A stretch of 64,000 bases of DNA, from positions 84,517 through 148,516 of the forward strand of contig JAIUOO010000010.1 in assembly GCA_020161695.1 (NCBI GenBank), read 5' to 3'. The DNA is from Pseudomonadota bacterium (GTDB lineage: Bacteria; Pseudomonadota; Alphaproteobacteria; Rhizobiales; Phreatobacteraceae). Below are positions 53,464 to 60,745 of the stretch, in pieces. Position 1 is the stretch's first letter. Every line of letters starts with the position of its first letter. Below the pieces are notes generated by a model, which ran no database searches, had not been told where the DNA came from, and was given only the letters and a program-made list of their open reading frames with translations. A program made the translations under genes and the position numbers.

Positions 53464-54801
53464 TCAGTTGATGCAGTCGAGCGGCAGGACGACCGGAAAG
53501 GCATAGTCCTGCATGCTCGGCACGCGGCGCGTCTCGCCGGCCGCGACCTCGACCGCCTCGACATTGTGTGCCTTCAGGAAGCGCTGGATCGCCTCGCGGC
53601 TGACCGCCGTTCCCGCGCGGCCCATGAACTGCGGATCGTTGGCGATGCCGACGACGAGGCCGTTCTGGTCGTAGATCGGCGCGCCCCACGGCTCCTCGAC
53701 CGGCCCGCCCTGGAACTGGAAGCGCGTCGCCTCGCCGCGTGCGCCGGTCGCGGCCGTCACCGAACTCTCGACCACCGTGACCTGACCCAGCATGCGCCGG
53801 GCGGGATAGCCGACGACGATCAGCCGCTCGCCGGGCCGGACAGGCGCCTGCGCCACGCGGAAGGGCGCGACGGGGCTGACGAGATCGGGAATGCGGTAGA
53901 GCGCAAGATCGTTCTCGGCGTCGTCCGCCACACGCACCATGGCGATGCGCTGGCCGCCCTGCCGCGCCACCGATACGGCGGAACAGTTGCGGACTGTGTG
54001 GAAGGTGGTCAGCACATGGCCGGTCCGGCTGACATAGAAGCCGGTGCCGGAGGCTATCGCCTGTCCCGGCTGGCTGCGTGCCGACAGGAGCAGTTCGGGC
54101 GTCGCGCAGAGATCGACATTGTTGCGGTTGTCGACGGCGCCGCCGGCGAACTGGATGCGCAGGTTGAACGAACAGCCCTGGTCCGCAGCCAGGCGCAGAT
54201 GGAAGCGACCGGCGGCGCGCAGCGTGCCGTTGCCGAGGCGGTCCTGCCCCCAGTCGCCGCCCGAGGCGGCCTGCGCGAACAGCCCGACGACCGTGGCCGG
54301 GCCCTGGTTGAGGATCATCGTGTCGGCCGAGCGCGGCGGCTGGGGCGGCGTCTGTGGCTGCTGCTGGGGCGGTTGCTGCTGGGGTGTCTGAGGCTGCTGC
54401 GGCGTGCGCGGAGGCGTCTGGTTCTGCTGCCCCTGCTGCTGGGGCATGCGGGCGTTCTCGCCGTTGAACACCACCTCGGCGATGGAGCAGAGCTCGACCC
54501 GCCGCTTCTCCTCCTCGCGGCCGTTCTGGTAGATGACGCGGATATCCCACATGCAGCCGCGGCCGCGCTCGGGGCGCAGTTCGCCGCGCGCGCCGGGCCG
54601 GATGGACGAACCGTTCAGGCGGTCCTGACCCCAGTTGTCGTCGCTGACCGGCGAGGCGAACAGGCGGGTGATCGCGCTGGTGTACTGGTTGGCGACGTAG
54701 ACGTCGGGATTGACGGTCGCCGTCTGGCTGACGGCTGCGCGCGGACCGGCGAACGTGGCGGCCAGCGCCGCGAGGATCACGAGGCAAAGCCGTACGCGCA
54801 T
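53464..54801 (-). CDS. Exported trypsin-fold protein lacking the catalytic serine
   Basis: A 445-residue protein with a signal peptide (residues 1-26), two copies of a small domain marked by WGQDRL (31-112 and 160-235), a Gln/Pro linker (119-157) and a C-terminal chymotrypsin-like domain (about 245-410). His268 in TTFHTV and Asp298 in ENDLAL are in place. However, the serine motif reads EEPWGAPIYD, so Trp372 replaces the nucleophile expected in GNSGGP. It is probably a pseudoprotease or binding protein. It is the last of a minus-strand series of exported proteins. Confidence 0.78.
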   Translation of the reverse strand: MRVRLCLVILAALAATFAGPRAAVSQTATVNPDVYVANQYTSAITRLFASPVSDDNWGQDRLNGSSIRPGARGELRPERGRGCMWDIRVIYQNGREEEKRRVELCSIAEVVFNGENARMPQQQGQQNQTPPRTPQQPQTPQQQPPQQQPQTPPQPPRSADTMILNQGPATVVGLFAQAASGGDWGQDRLGNGTLRAAGRFHLRLAADQGCSFNLRIQFAGGAVDNRNNVDLCATPELLLSARSQPGQAIASGTGFYVSRTGHVLTTFHTVRNCSAVSVARQGGQRIAMVRVADDAENDLALYRIPDLVSPVAPFRVAQAPVRPGERLIVVGYPARRMLGQVTVVESSVTAATGARGEATRFQFQGGPVEEPWGAPIYDQNGLVVGIANDPQFMGRAGTAVSREAIQRFLKAHNVEAVEVAAGETRRVPSMQDYAFPVVLPLDCIN

Positions 54802-54832
54802 GGACGTCTGATCAACCCGGTCGACATGAAAC

Positions 54833-54855
54833 GGCCGGCAGTCTAGCTGCCGGCC
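54833..54855 (-). terminator. Hairpin between exported-protein genes
   Basis: GGCCGGCAG (54833-54841) and CTGCCGGCC (54847-54855) form a perfect 9-bp stem with loop TCTAG. On the minus strand it is followed by GTTTCAT, so it is at best a weak terminator of the 173-residue protein gene. Confidence 0.45.
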
Positions 54856-54892
54856 GCCGCGCTGTCATCGTGGGGAGATCGCAGTTCTGATC

Positions 54893-55414
54893 TCACATCC
54901 GGTTGCGGTCATCGCTCCAGCCGGTGCGGATTTCACGGCGCTGGGGCAGGGAGGGAGCTGCCTCGGGCGCCTGGCGCTGCTGTCCGTTCTGGATGATCTG
55001 CGCGGTAGCCTGCCAGAAGGCGGTGAGCGAGGCGCGGGCGGCATTGGCCTCGCGGGTGGCGCAACCCTGCTCGCCGAGGAAGGCCTTGGCGTCGGTGAGG
55101 CCGAGGCGAACGGCCTCCGCGGTGCCCTCGACCTCGGCGTCGCGGCTGGCATTGTCGACGATCCGCTTGATCGCCTCGAAGGTCGGCATGGGCAGGAAGT
55201 CGCAGCGGCTGTCGTACCAGTAGCTGAAGCCGGCCAGATAGGCGGCGCGGATGACGCGGGCATTCGGCTCGCGATGGTCGAAGCCCTGCTCGATCTGGTT
55301 CGAGACGATCGACTGGACGAGGTGGCCGTGCCGGTAGGGGCTGGCCTGAGCGGTGGCGGCGCCAGCGAGCGTGGCGGCGGCGACGGCGGCGAGAAGGGTG
55401 GCGAACTTCGTCAT
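54893..55414 (-). CDS. Exported protein of unknown function, 173 residues
   Basis: It begins MTKFATLLAAVAAATLAGAA, a clear signal peptide cleaved near AQA, followed by a helical mature domain with four cysteines or acidic patches (SRCDFLPMPTFEAIKRIVDN, GEQGCATREANAARASLTAF). The C-terminal tail is Gln/Pro/Arg-rich. I recognise no family. It has its own phased CAA-box promoter (copy C), which lies within the 3' end of the upstream small gene. Confidence 0.7.
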   Translation of the reverse strand: MTKFATLLAAVAAATLAGAATAQASPYRHGHLVQSIVSNQIEQGFDHREPNARVIRAAYLAGFSYWYDSRCDFLPMPTFEAIKRIVDNASRDAEVEGTAEAVRLGLTDAKAFLGEQGCATREANAARASLTAFWQATAQIIQNGQQRQAPEAAPSLPQRREIRTGWSDDRNRM

Positions 55415-55473
55415 GACATGCTCCCGTTTGCTGGTGTTGGCGCTTGGCTGGAGGTCGCTCCGGCCTGAAGCGA

Positions 55474-55525
55474 GGTTTAGGCGACGATCCGCAGCCGCGG
55501 CATTGCGCGGGCTTGGACCGGGTTG
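55474..55525 (-). promoter_or_regulatory. Phased CAA-box promoter (copy C)
   Basis: On the minus strand: CAAC, CAAG, CAAT spaced 10 bp (plus-strand positions 55522, 55512, 55502), then 21 bp, then CTAAACC (55474-55480). The gene starts 60 bp further on. The array lies inside the coding end of the small gene at 55477-55692, and its -10 overlaps that gene's stop codon. Confidence 0.7.
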
Positions 55526-55692
55526 CGATGGGATGCGGGGCGAACCGCGCGGATGCGGCGCTCGCCGGTCCAGCGGGCCGGCCCCAGCACGACGACAACC
55601 GTGCGGCGGCGGCTTTCCTGGACATGCAGCCAGATCAGGGTCGCCGCGAAGGTCGCGACGCCGAGAAGGGCGAGGACGAGGGTGATCTTCAT
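55477..55692 (-). CDS. Small membrane-anchored protein, 71 residues
   Basis: MKITLVLALLGVATFAATLI forms a single N-terminal membrane helix, followed by a basic tail (WLHVQESRRR, then VVVVLGPARWTGERRIRAV). No family is recognised. GGGAG precedes the start and a phased CAA-box promoter (copy A) lies 44 bp upstream, which supports it as a real gene despite its size. Confidence 0.55.
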   Translation of the reverse strand: MKITLVLALLGVATFAATLIWLHVQESRRRTVVVVLGPARWTGERRIRAVRPASHRNPVQARAMPRLRIVA

Positions 55693-55735
55693 GGACTTGC
55701 TCCCGTGGCGGCGGCCGTCGCTGCGGCCTGTCTCC

Positions 55736-55797
55736 GGTCTAGGCCGCGGGAGCGGGAAGCGGCATTGCGCGGGGTTGCGGCGCGTTGCGCGGGGTTG
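55736..55797 (-). promoter_or_regulatory. Phased CAA-box promoter (copy A)
   Basis: On the minus strand four boxes at exact 10-bp steps: CAAC (55794), CAAC (55784), CAAC (55774), CAAT (55764), then 21 bp, then CTAGACC (55736-55742). This is one of the two four-box copies and drives the 71-residue protein gene. Confidence 0.72.
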
Positions 55798-55804
55798 GCC
55801 ATGC

Positions 55805-55839
55805 AAAAGCCCCCGGCGCCGAGGCGCCAGGGGCTTGCA
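55805..55839 (-). terminator. Hairpin terminator of the 308-residue protein gene
   Basis: AAGCCCC (55807-55813) with GGGGCTT (55830-55836), and GGCGCC (55815-55820) with GGCGCC (55823-55828), form a long stem. On the minus strand it is followed by a TTTT run. It lies downstream of the gene at 56069-56995. Confidence 0.6.
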
Positions 55840-55866
55840 GTATCTTCTGAAGAATTGAGACCTCTT

Positions 55867-56012
55867 CGTCATGGCCGGGCATAGGCGGCCTTGCGGCCGC
55901 CGTTCTTCTGGTGAACGCGCGAGGCGCTGCCTCGGCTATGCCGGCCATCCACGACTTGGACGCGACCGATAGGAAAAGGCGTGGATACCCGGCACAAGGC
56001 CGGGCATGACGC
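55867..56012. repeat. Paired inverted repeat (BIME-like), copy 2
   Basis: It has the same outer ends as the element at 41.7 kb (CGTCATG and CATGACGCG). Unit 1 (55867-55954) has arms GGCCGGGCATAG and CTATGCCGGCC around a longer loop and ends CCATCCACGAC. Unit 2 (55979-56012) is GCGTGGATACCCGGCACAAG then GCCGGGCATGACGC. Together with copy A and the terminator it accounts for the 376-bp non-coding stretch 55693-56068. Confidence 0.7.
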
Positions 56013-56068
56013 GGGAGGGCGCAAGGCTTTTCGAACGGCCGGGTCGGCGGGCGTCTGCTCAGACCTGT

Positions 56069-56995
56069 TCAGGCCGCCTTCGGTTCGCGCACCACGTAGT
56101 CGCTGCCGCAATAGGCCAGCGCATTGGCGTGGCTCTTGGCGACGCGCGTCAGGTTGGTCAGGAGCCGTGCCGTCTCCTCCTCGTCGAGCGGGGCGGCCGA
56201 CGCATTGGCGCCGCGCGGATCGAGGCGCGGGAGCACGGCCGGGTCGCGCACGACGATGGCGGTGAGGCGGAAGCGGCCGGGGATCGGCTGCACCGGCTTC
56301 GGTTCCTTCATCAGGAGGATGCGCCCGCCTTCCACGACCGGCTCGAAGGGCGAGGGCAGCCAGCGCACGGCATCCTCGAAGGAAATGTCCCAGATGCGCG
56401 AGCCCTGGATCGCGGGGTCGCGCGAGAACATCACATAGACCTTGAGCGGCCGGGTCGCGTCCTCCGGCGGCAGTCCCTCGATGGCGAACAGGCCCTTGTG
56501 CCGGCCGATCTCGAAGACCGGCGGCCCGGAGGGGGCTGCCGACGCGCCCTCGAAGAAGCGGGTGGTGCCATACTGCTCGATGGCGACATGCAGGCCGGAG
56601 GCCGAGGCCGGCGCATCCGGCGAGAATTCCTTGACCAGGGCCTTGTGCGTGCGGTCGAGCGCATCGGGGTCGATGACTTCGGTCGTGTCGACGATCTTGC
56701 GGGCGAAACCGAGAACGGGCGCCTCGAAGTCCACCGGGCGGAAGGCTTCGGCCGGGGCGTCGTGCCTGCCCGCCGCGCCGCGCACGATGGCGATGCGCTT
56801 GTTGACGACTTCGGCGAGCTCGCCGGCGACATCCGGCTCGCAGCCATAGTCGCCACGCAGCATCTTGGAGAATTTGGAGGGACCATCGTCCGGCCCCCAC
56901 AGGCGCGTGGCGATCTCGGCGTTCGACTGAGGCAGGCGCAGCAGTTCGCGGACGGCGAGCCATTTCAGGAAAAGGTTGGGAATGGCGGTAGCCAT
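56069..56995 (-). CDS. Unknown protein with helix-turn-helix-like N-terminus
   Basis: A 308-residue soluble protein without a signal peptide. The N-terminal 70 residues (NAEIATRLWGPDDGPSKFSK, then MLRGDYGCEPDVAGELAEVV) look like an XRE-type helix-turn-helix, at low confidence. The rest (GLHVAIEQYGTTRFFEG, VFEIGRHKGLFAIEGLPP, SRIWDISFEDAVRWL) matches nothing I recognise. It is divergent from the secreted caspase gene across 194 bp that hold promoter copy D, so a regulatory or functional link with the caspase is possible. The start MATAIPN is chosen over a long upstream frame. Confidence 0.6.
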   Translation of the reverse strand: MATAIPNLFLKWLAVRELLRLPQSNAEIATRLWGPDDGPSKFSKMLRGDYGCEPDVAGELAEVVNKRIAIVRGAAGRHDAPAEAFRPVDFEAPVLGFARKIVDTTEVIDPDALDRTHKALVKEFSPDAPASASGLHVAIEQYGTTRFFEGASAAPSGPPVFEIGRHKGLFAIEGLPPEDATRPLKVYVMFSRDPAIQGSRIWDISFEDAVRWLPSPFEPVVEGGRILLMKEPKPVQPIPGRFRLTAIVVRDPAVLPRLDPRGANASAAPLDEEETARLLTNLTRVAKSHANALAYCGSDYVVREPKAA

Positions 56996-57074
56996 GACGG
57001 AGCCTCGCTGGTTGGCAGGCGGAACTTCATGGAGCGAGAAAGCCCCATCCCGCTCCTGAAGGGAAGAGGCAAGG

Positions 57075-57136
57075 CAAGCCGCCTCAATCTCCTGCAACCC
57101 GTCGCAATTCCGATGGGTAAGGCAGCAGGCCACGAT
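57075..57136 (+). promoter_or_regulatory. Phased CAA-box promoter (copy D)
   Basis: Four boxes at exact 10-bp steps on the plus strand: CAAG (57075), CAAT (57085), CAAC (57095), CAAT (57105), then 21 bp, then CCACGAT (57130-57136). The -10 is the weakest of the five copies but keeps A at position 2 and T at position 6 of a TATAAT hexamer (CACGAT). The caspase gene starts 54 bp downstream. Confidence 0.62.
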
Positions 57137-57189
57137 CTCCCCATGCGAACGGCATCGTGCCGCTCGGCCCAACCTTCGGGAGATCCGAC

Positions 57190-58266
57190 ATGCGCAGCCG
57201 CTTTCCTCTGATCGCAGTCCTGGTCGCCCTCGTGTTCTGGGCCGGCACCGGCATCGCAAGCGCCGGCCAGCGCGTCGCCCTCGCCATCGGGGTGTCCGCC
57301 TACCAGTCGTCGCCGCTGCCGAGCCCGGTGAAGGATGCCAGCGAGGTCGCCAACGCCCTGGCCTCGTTCGGCTTCGACGTGACGCTGGTGCGCGATCCCG
57401 ACTCCGCCCAGTTCAAGGCCGCGGTCGATGCCTTCGTCACCAAGGCGCGCGGAGCCTCCGCCGCGGTGGTCTATTTCTCGGGCCACGGCATCCAGGTGAA
57501 CGGCGAGGTCTACATGATGGCCTCCGACACCCGCCTCGACCGCCCGGATATCTTCCAGCGCGACGATTTCACGGTGAACGGCATCGTCGACCGCCTGCAG
57601 GCCGCCGGCGTCGACTTCAAGTTCGTCATCGTCGACGCATGCCGCTCCAACCCCTTCCTGGAGGCAGGGGGCCGCTCGGCGCTCGCCGCCGCCAATGCCG
57701 GCCGTGCCGAGCGCCGCTCGCCGGCCACCAACACGCTGGTCAGCTTCTCCTCCGCCTCGGGTCAGAACTCGCAGGACTGGGGTACCTCGATTGGCCTCAG
57801 CCTCTACACGGCCGCGCTGCTCGACGTGATGAAGCGCAACGACCGGATCGATGTGCGCGACCTCACCCAGCAGGCCCGCGTCGCGGTTCAGGACTACATC
57901 GCTCGTCAGGGCGGCAATGCGCAGATGCCGTGGGAGGGCTCGTCCCTGATGCGCGCCGTGCACCTGGAGCGCAGCCACGCCGGCACCGTGACCGCCTACC
58001 GCCCGGACCGCCGCCAGTTCGCCGAGCGCGCCGATCCCGCCCCGCGCCGGGCCCCCGAGATCGCGCCGCAGGCCGATGCCGGCCGGTCGCAGTCCGCAGA
58101 AGCACGCCGCGCCAACCCGGACCAGCCGCGCCGGAACGTTCCCGATGCCGGCGGCGATCTGAACTACGACGCCTCGCTCGACCGGGTCGCCGGGATGTTC
58201 AACGGCTCGAAGCCGCGCGGCCAGATGAACCGGCGGATGCGGGACATGGCAGCCATCGAGGACTGA
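57190..58266 (+). CDS. Secreted caspase-family (C14) protein
   Basis: A 358-residue protein with a signal peptide (MRSRFPLIAVLVALVFWAGT, cleaved near ASAG) and a caspase fold. GQRVALAIGVSAYQSSPLPS begins the domain, His99 lies in YFSGHGIQ and Cys151 in VIVDACRSNPF, so the catalytic dyad is intact. The C-terminal 90 residues are basic, proline-rich and probably disordered, ending in RVAGMFNGSKPRGQMNRRMR. The family cleaves after basic or acidic residues; targets are unknown. It is driven by promoter copy D and is convergent with a second caspase gene. Confidence 0.87.
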   Translation: MRSRFPLIAVLVALVFWAGTGIASAGQRVALAIGVSAYQSSPLPSPVKDASEVANALASFGFDVTLVRDPDSAQFKAAVDAFVTKARGASAAVVYFSGHGIQVNGEVYMMASDTRLDRPDIFQRDDFTVNGIVDRLQAAGVDFKFVIVDACRSNPFLEAGGRSALAAANAGRAERRSPATNTLVSFSSASGQNSQDWGTSIGLSLYTAALLDVMKRNDRIDVRDLTQQARVAVQDYIARQGGNAQMPWEGSSLMRAVHLERSHAGTVTAYRPDRRQFAERADPAPRRAPEIAPQADAGRSQSAEARRANPDQPRRNVPDAGGDLNYDASLDRVAGMFNGSKPRGQMNRRMRDMAAIED

Positions 58267-58334
58267 TCGGCAATTGTGCCGAACCGGAACGGATCGATGG
58301 AGGGGCTGCCTTGGGGCGGCCCCTTCGCGCTTTC

Positions 58335-60068
58335 TCACCAGACCGGCGCCACCAGGCAGTAATCGCTGTTCTCGAGAACCGTGGTCAAGCGCGGGCAGGT
58401 GGTGAGCCGCCGGTAGGCGGCAAGCCTGACCGATGTCGCCGGCTCGCCGCCCGACAGCCGGTCATGGCCGAGCGCCGTCGGCGTGACGGCGCCGAACCGT
58501 GCAGCGCCGGTCAGGCAATAGCCGGAGAAGGGGAAGATCGCCGAACCGGCCGAGCATCCCGGCGCACTGCGCGGCGCGAGCTCGGCGTCGCCGGCATAGG
58601 CGCCGGCCATATCGATCTGCGCCGCGCCCGCGGTTCGCAGGCCGTCGCCCAGCCAGTCCGGCCGGACCGGCGCGAGGCAGGCGCTCTCCGCCTCGAACAC
58701 GGTGCCCTCCGGGCAGCGCAGGCCGGACCGGGGGCTCGCCTTCAGCGTCATGGCGGATGCGAGCGGCAGCGGCGCGCGCCCGGCATCCCAGATGGCGCCC
58801 AGCGGTTCGCCGCTCGTCATGCAGTAGATGCCGTCCACGACGCGCGCCCAGCCGGCGGGGCAGGGCTCGCCGTGCGGCACGCGCCAGAGCACGGCCTGAT
58901 CTTTCGCCATCGGCCAGGAGATGGGGCTCGCCAGGTCCACCGGCGTCTCGCGCTGGCGCAGGAACAGGCCGGCGACGACGGCGGCGATCGCGATCACGCC
59001 GGCGACGATCGCGGCCAGCGGCACCCATTGCGATGCGGTCCTGCGGTCGGCCTCGCGCACCGGCGCCGGCCCGAGCAGCCCCTGCGGGCGCATGGCGACG
59101 CGCGGCATCGGAGCCGGCGGCGCGGGCATTGGCGGTGCGGCGACGAGGGGAAGCGGATCGGCGACGGCATCCGCCACTGGGAGGGCCCGCGCGTTCTCCG
59201 GCTGGGGCGACGGCTCGGCCGCGACCGGTTCGGGGGGCGGTGATGCGACGACCGGTTGCGGAGCGGCTGGAACGGGAGCCGCGGGAGCAGGGGGCATGGC
59301 GGGCGCCGGCGGTGGCTCCTCGGCGGGCTTCAGGACGACGGGGGCGATGGCGCCCTGCACGAACAGCGCGGGGCGCTGGGAATTGCCGGTCGCCTGGGCG
59401 ACCTCGCGCGAGGTCGAGAAGAAGATTTCCTCGAGGCGGCGGTTCGGCTCGACGAGGTTGCGCACGAGCGCGCGTGCGTAGGGGCTGTGGTCGCCGTGGC
59501 CGTCATCGGCCAGCTGGCCGGCGGCTGTGGAGAAGACCACCAGCGTGCCGTCCGGCAGGTCCCTGATCGAGGCGAGGCCCTGCGTCATTCCGCCGCCGCT
59601 GTCGCGCACGGCGCTGTCGCGGCAGGCATCGAGCACCACGACATTGGCGAGCGAGTGGGAGCGCGCCAGTTCCTCGACGAGATAGTCGACCAGCACCGCG
59701 CCGCTCTTGAGGTAGCGGGTGTCGGGAATCTGCGCGTCGATGGGAACGAGGTAGTTGCTGCCGAGGTGCTGGATGCCGTGTCCGGCGAAATAGAAGAAGC
59801 CGACGGCCTCCGGCCCTGCCTTTTCCAGCCGCTCGCCGAGCCGGACGATGGCGGTTTCCAGCACCGCCTTGCCGGCATCGATCACCAGTTCCGTGTCGAA
59901 GCCGAGGCTGTCCAGCGCCTCGCCGATCAGACGGGCGTCGCGCGCCGGGTTCTCCAGCCGGCTCGTCCGGTAGTTTCCGTTGCCGATGACGAGCGCCACC
60001 CGCGGCGTCGGCGGTGAGGCCGGCGCTGACCATTCGGTATCGTCGTCGCCGAAGAAGCGGGTCGCCAT
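58335..60068 (-). CDS. Membrane-anchored caspase-family protein
   Basis: A 577-residue protein. The N-terminal caspase domain (about 20-240) has His97 in YFAGHGIQ and Cys149 in VVLDACRDS. Then come an Ala/Pro linker (about 248-330), one membrane helix (349-370) and a C-terminal domain with eight or more cysteines (CPAGWARVVDGIYC and others). There is no signal peptide, so the caspase domain should face the cytoplasm and the Cys-rich part the periplasm. It uses an ordinary-looking promoter (TTGAAT-N17-TATCCT upstream), not the CAA-box type. Confidence 0.86.
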   Translation of the reverse strand: MATRFFGDDDTEWSAPASPPTPRVALVIGNGNYRTSRLENPARDARLIGEALDSLGFDTELVIDAGKAVLETAIVRLGERLEKAGPEAVGFFYFAGHGIQHLGSNYLVPIDAQIPDTRYLKSGAVLVDYLVEELARSHSLANVVVLDACRDSAVRDSGGGMTQGLASIRDLPDGTLVVFSTAAGQLADDGHGDHSPYARALVRNLVEPNRRLEEIFFSTSREVAQATGNSQRPALFVQGAIAPVVLKPAEEPPPAPAMPPAPAAPVPAAPQPVVASPPPEPVAAEPSPQPENARALPVADAVADPLPLVAAPPMPAPPAPMPRVAMRPQGLLGPAPVREADRRTASQWVPLAAIVAGVIAIAAVVAGLFLRQRETPVDLASPISWPMAKDQAVLWRVPHGEPCPAGWARVVDGIYCMTSGEPLGAIWDAGRAPLPLASAMTLKASPRSGLRCPEGTVFEAESACLAPVRPDWLGDGLRTAGAAQIDMAGAYAGDAELAPRSAPGCSAGSAIFPFSGYCLTGAARFGAVTPTALGHDRLSGGEPATSVRLAAYRRLTTCPRLTTVLENSDYCLVAPVW

Positions 60069-60164
60069 GCCCTCGGTCTTTCTGCCTTCCGCGCTTTCTC
60101 AAGGAAGGACAGCAGGATAGAGCGGCGGAGCAGAGCATTCAACGAGGGGGCGGGAGGTCTGTCG

Positions 60165-60458
60165 TCAGGCCTGGCTGCGCTTGCAGTCCGGAGCCTGCCG
60201 GCCTTCGGCCGTGCCGAGGAAGCGAATCGGGCTGCGGCACAGGCGATGGGCCGTGCGGCCGCCGGACGCGATGCCGTGGCCGGTCTCGTCGCTGAGGAAC
60301 TGGACCGGCTTGGCGATGACGGGCGCCGCATGGGCCTGGGTGGAGGCGGCGAAGCCGGCAACCAGCATGACCAGCGAGAGAGCCGCCATCACCGTGCTGG
60401 CGCGGCGGGTGTCGATGCGGGCGATGCCGGCGGTGTGGAGGGTGAAGGTCTTGGTCAT
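60165..60458 (-). CDS. Small exported protein, 97 residues
   Basis: MTKTFTLHTAGIARIDTRRA is followed by a hydrophobic stretch (VMAALSLVMLVAGFAA) and a cleavage-like AHA-A site, giving a mature part of about 55 residues with two cysteines (HRLCRSPIRFLG and APDCKRSQA). No family is recognised. It has a phased CAA-box promoter (copy B) 37 bp upstream. Confidence 0.68.
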   Translation of the reverse strand: MTKTFTLHTAGIARIDTRRASTVMAALSLVMLVAGFAASTQAHAAPVIAKPVQFLSDETGHGIASGGRTAHRLCRSPIRFLGTAEGRQAPDCKRSQA

Positions 60459-60494
60459 GGCCCGCTCGCGAATGACGTGAGTGCGATGCGCCAA

Positions 60495-60546
60495 GGTCTA
60501 GGCCCGGCCGAGGGCGGCGGGGATTGCTGCGGGTTGGGGCAGGTTG
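60495..60546 (-). promoter_or_regulatory. Phased CAA-box promoter (copy B)
   Basis: On the minus strand: CAAC (60543), CAAC (60533), CAAT (60523) at 10-bp steps, then 21 bp, then CTAGACC (60495-60501). It precedes the 97-residue exported protein gene. Confidence 0.7.
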
Positions 60547-60745
60547 TGGGTGGTTTGCGGTCAGTTGCCCACCGCGCGATCAGCGGCGCGCGCGAGGCTG
60601 TGAGCATCCCGTGTTCTGCGTTGGTTCCACGTTGACCTCGTACAAGGAACCTGATCGGATCGCGCCTTCAACGCGTGACCCGGGGCCACAACCTTGGCGC
60701 GCGACAGAGTGGGGCGCCGGACACGGCGTGCGAGGAGATCCGACA

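Noticed and set aside
54840..54846. CTAGACT upstream of the trypsin-fold gene, like the regulon -10
   Set aside because: It is the loop and stem edge of a 9-bp hairpin, and no CAAT or phased CAA boxes are found at the required distance.
54893..55414. Exported small protein as a gasdermin-like partner of the caspases
   Set aside because: It has a signal peptide, is much shorter than bacterial gasdermins, and shows no glycine-rich pore-forming pattern.
60623..60651. GGTTCC-N17-GGAACC inverted repeat upstream of the peptide-binding protein
   Set aside because: Six-bp arms with a long spacer are expected by chance at this frequency; no regulator gene or repeat nearby supports an operator.
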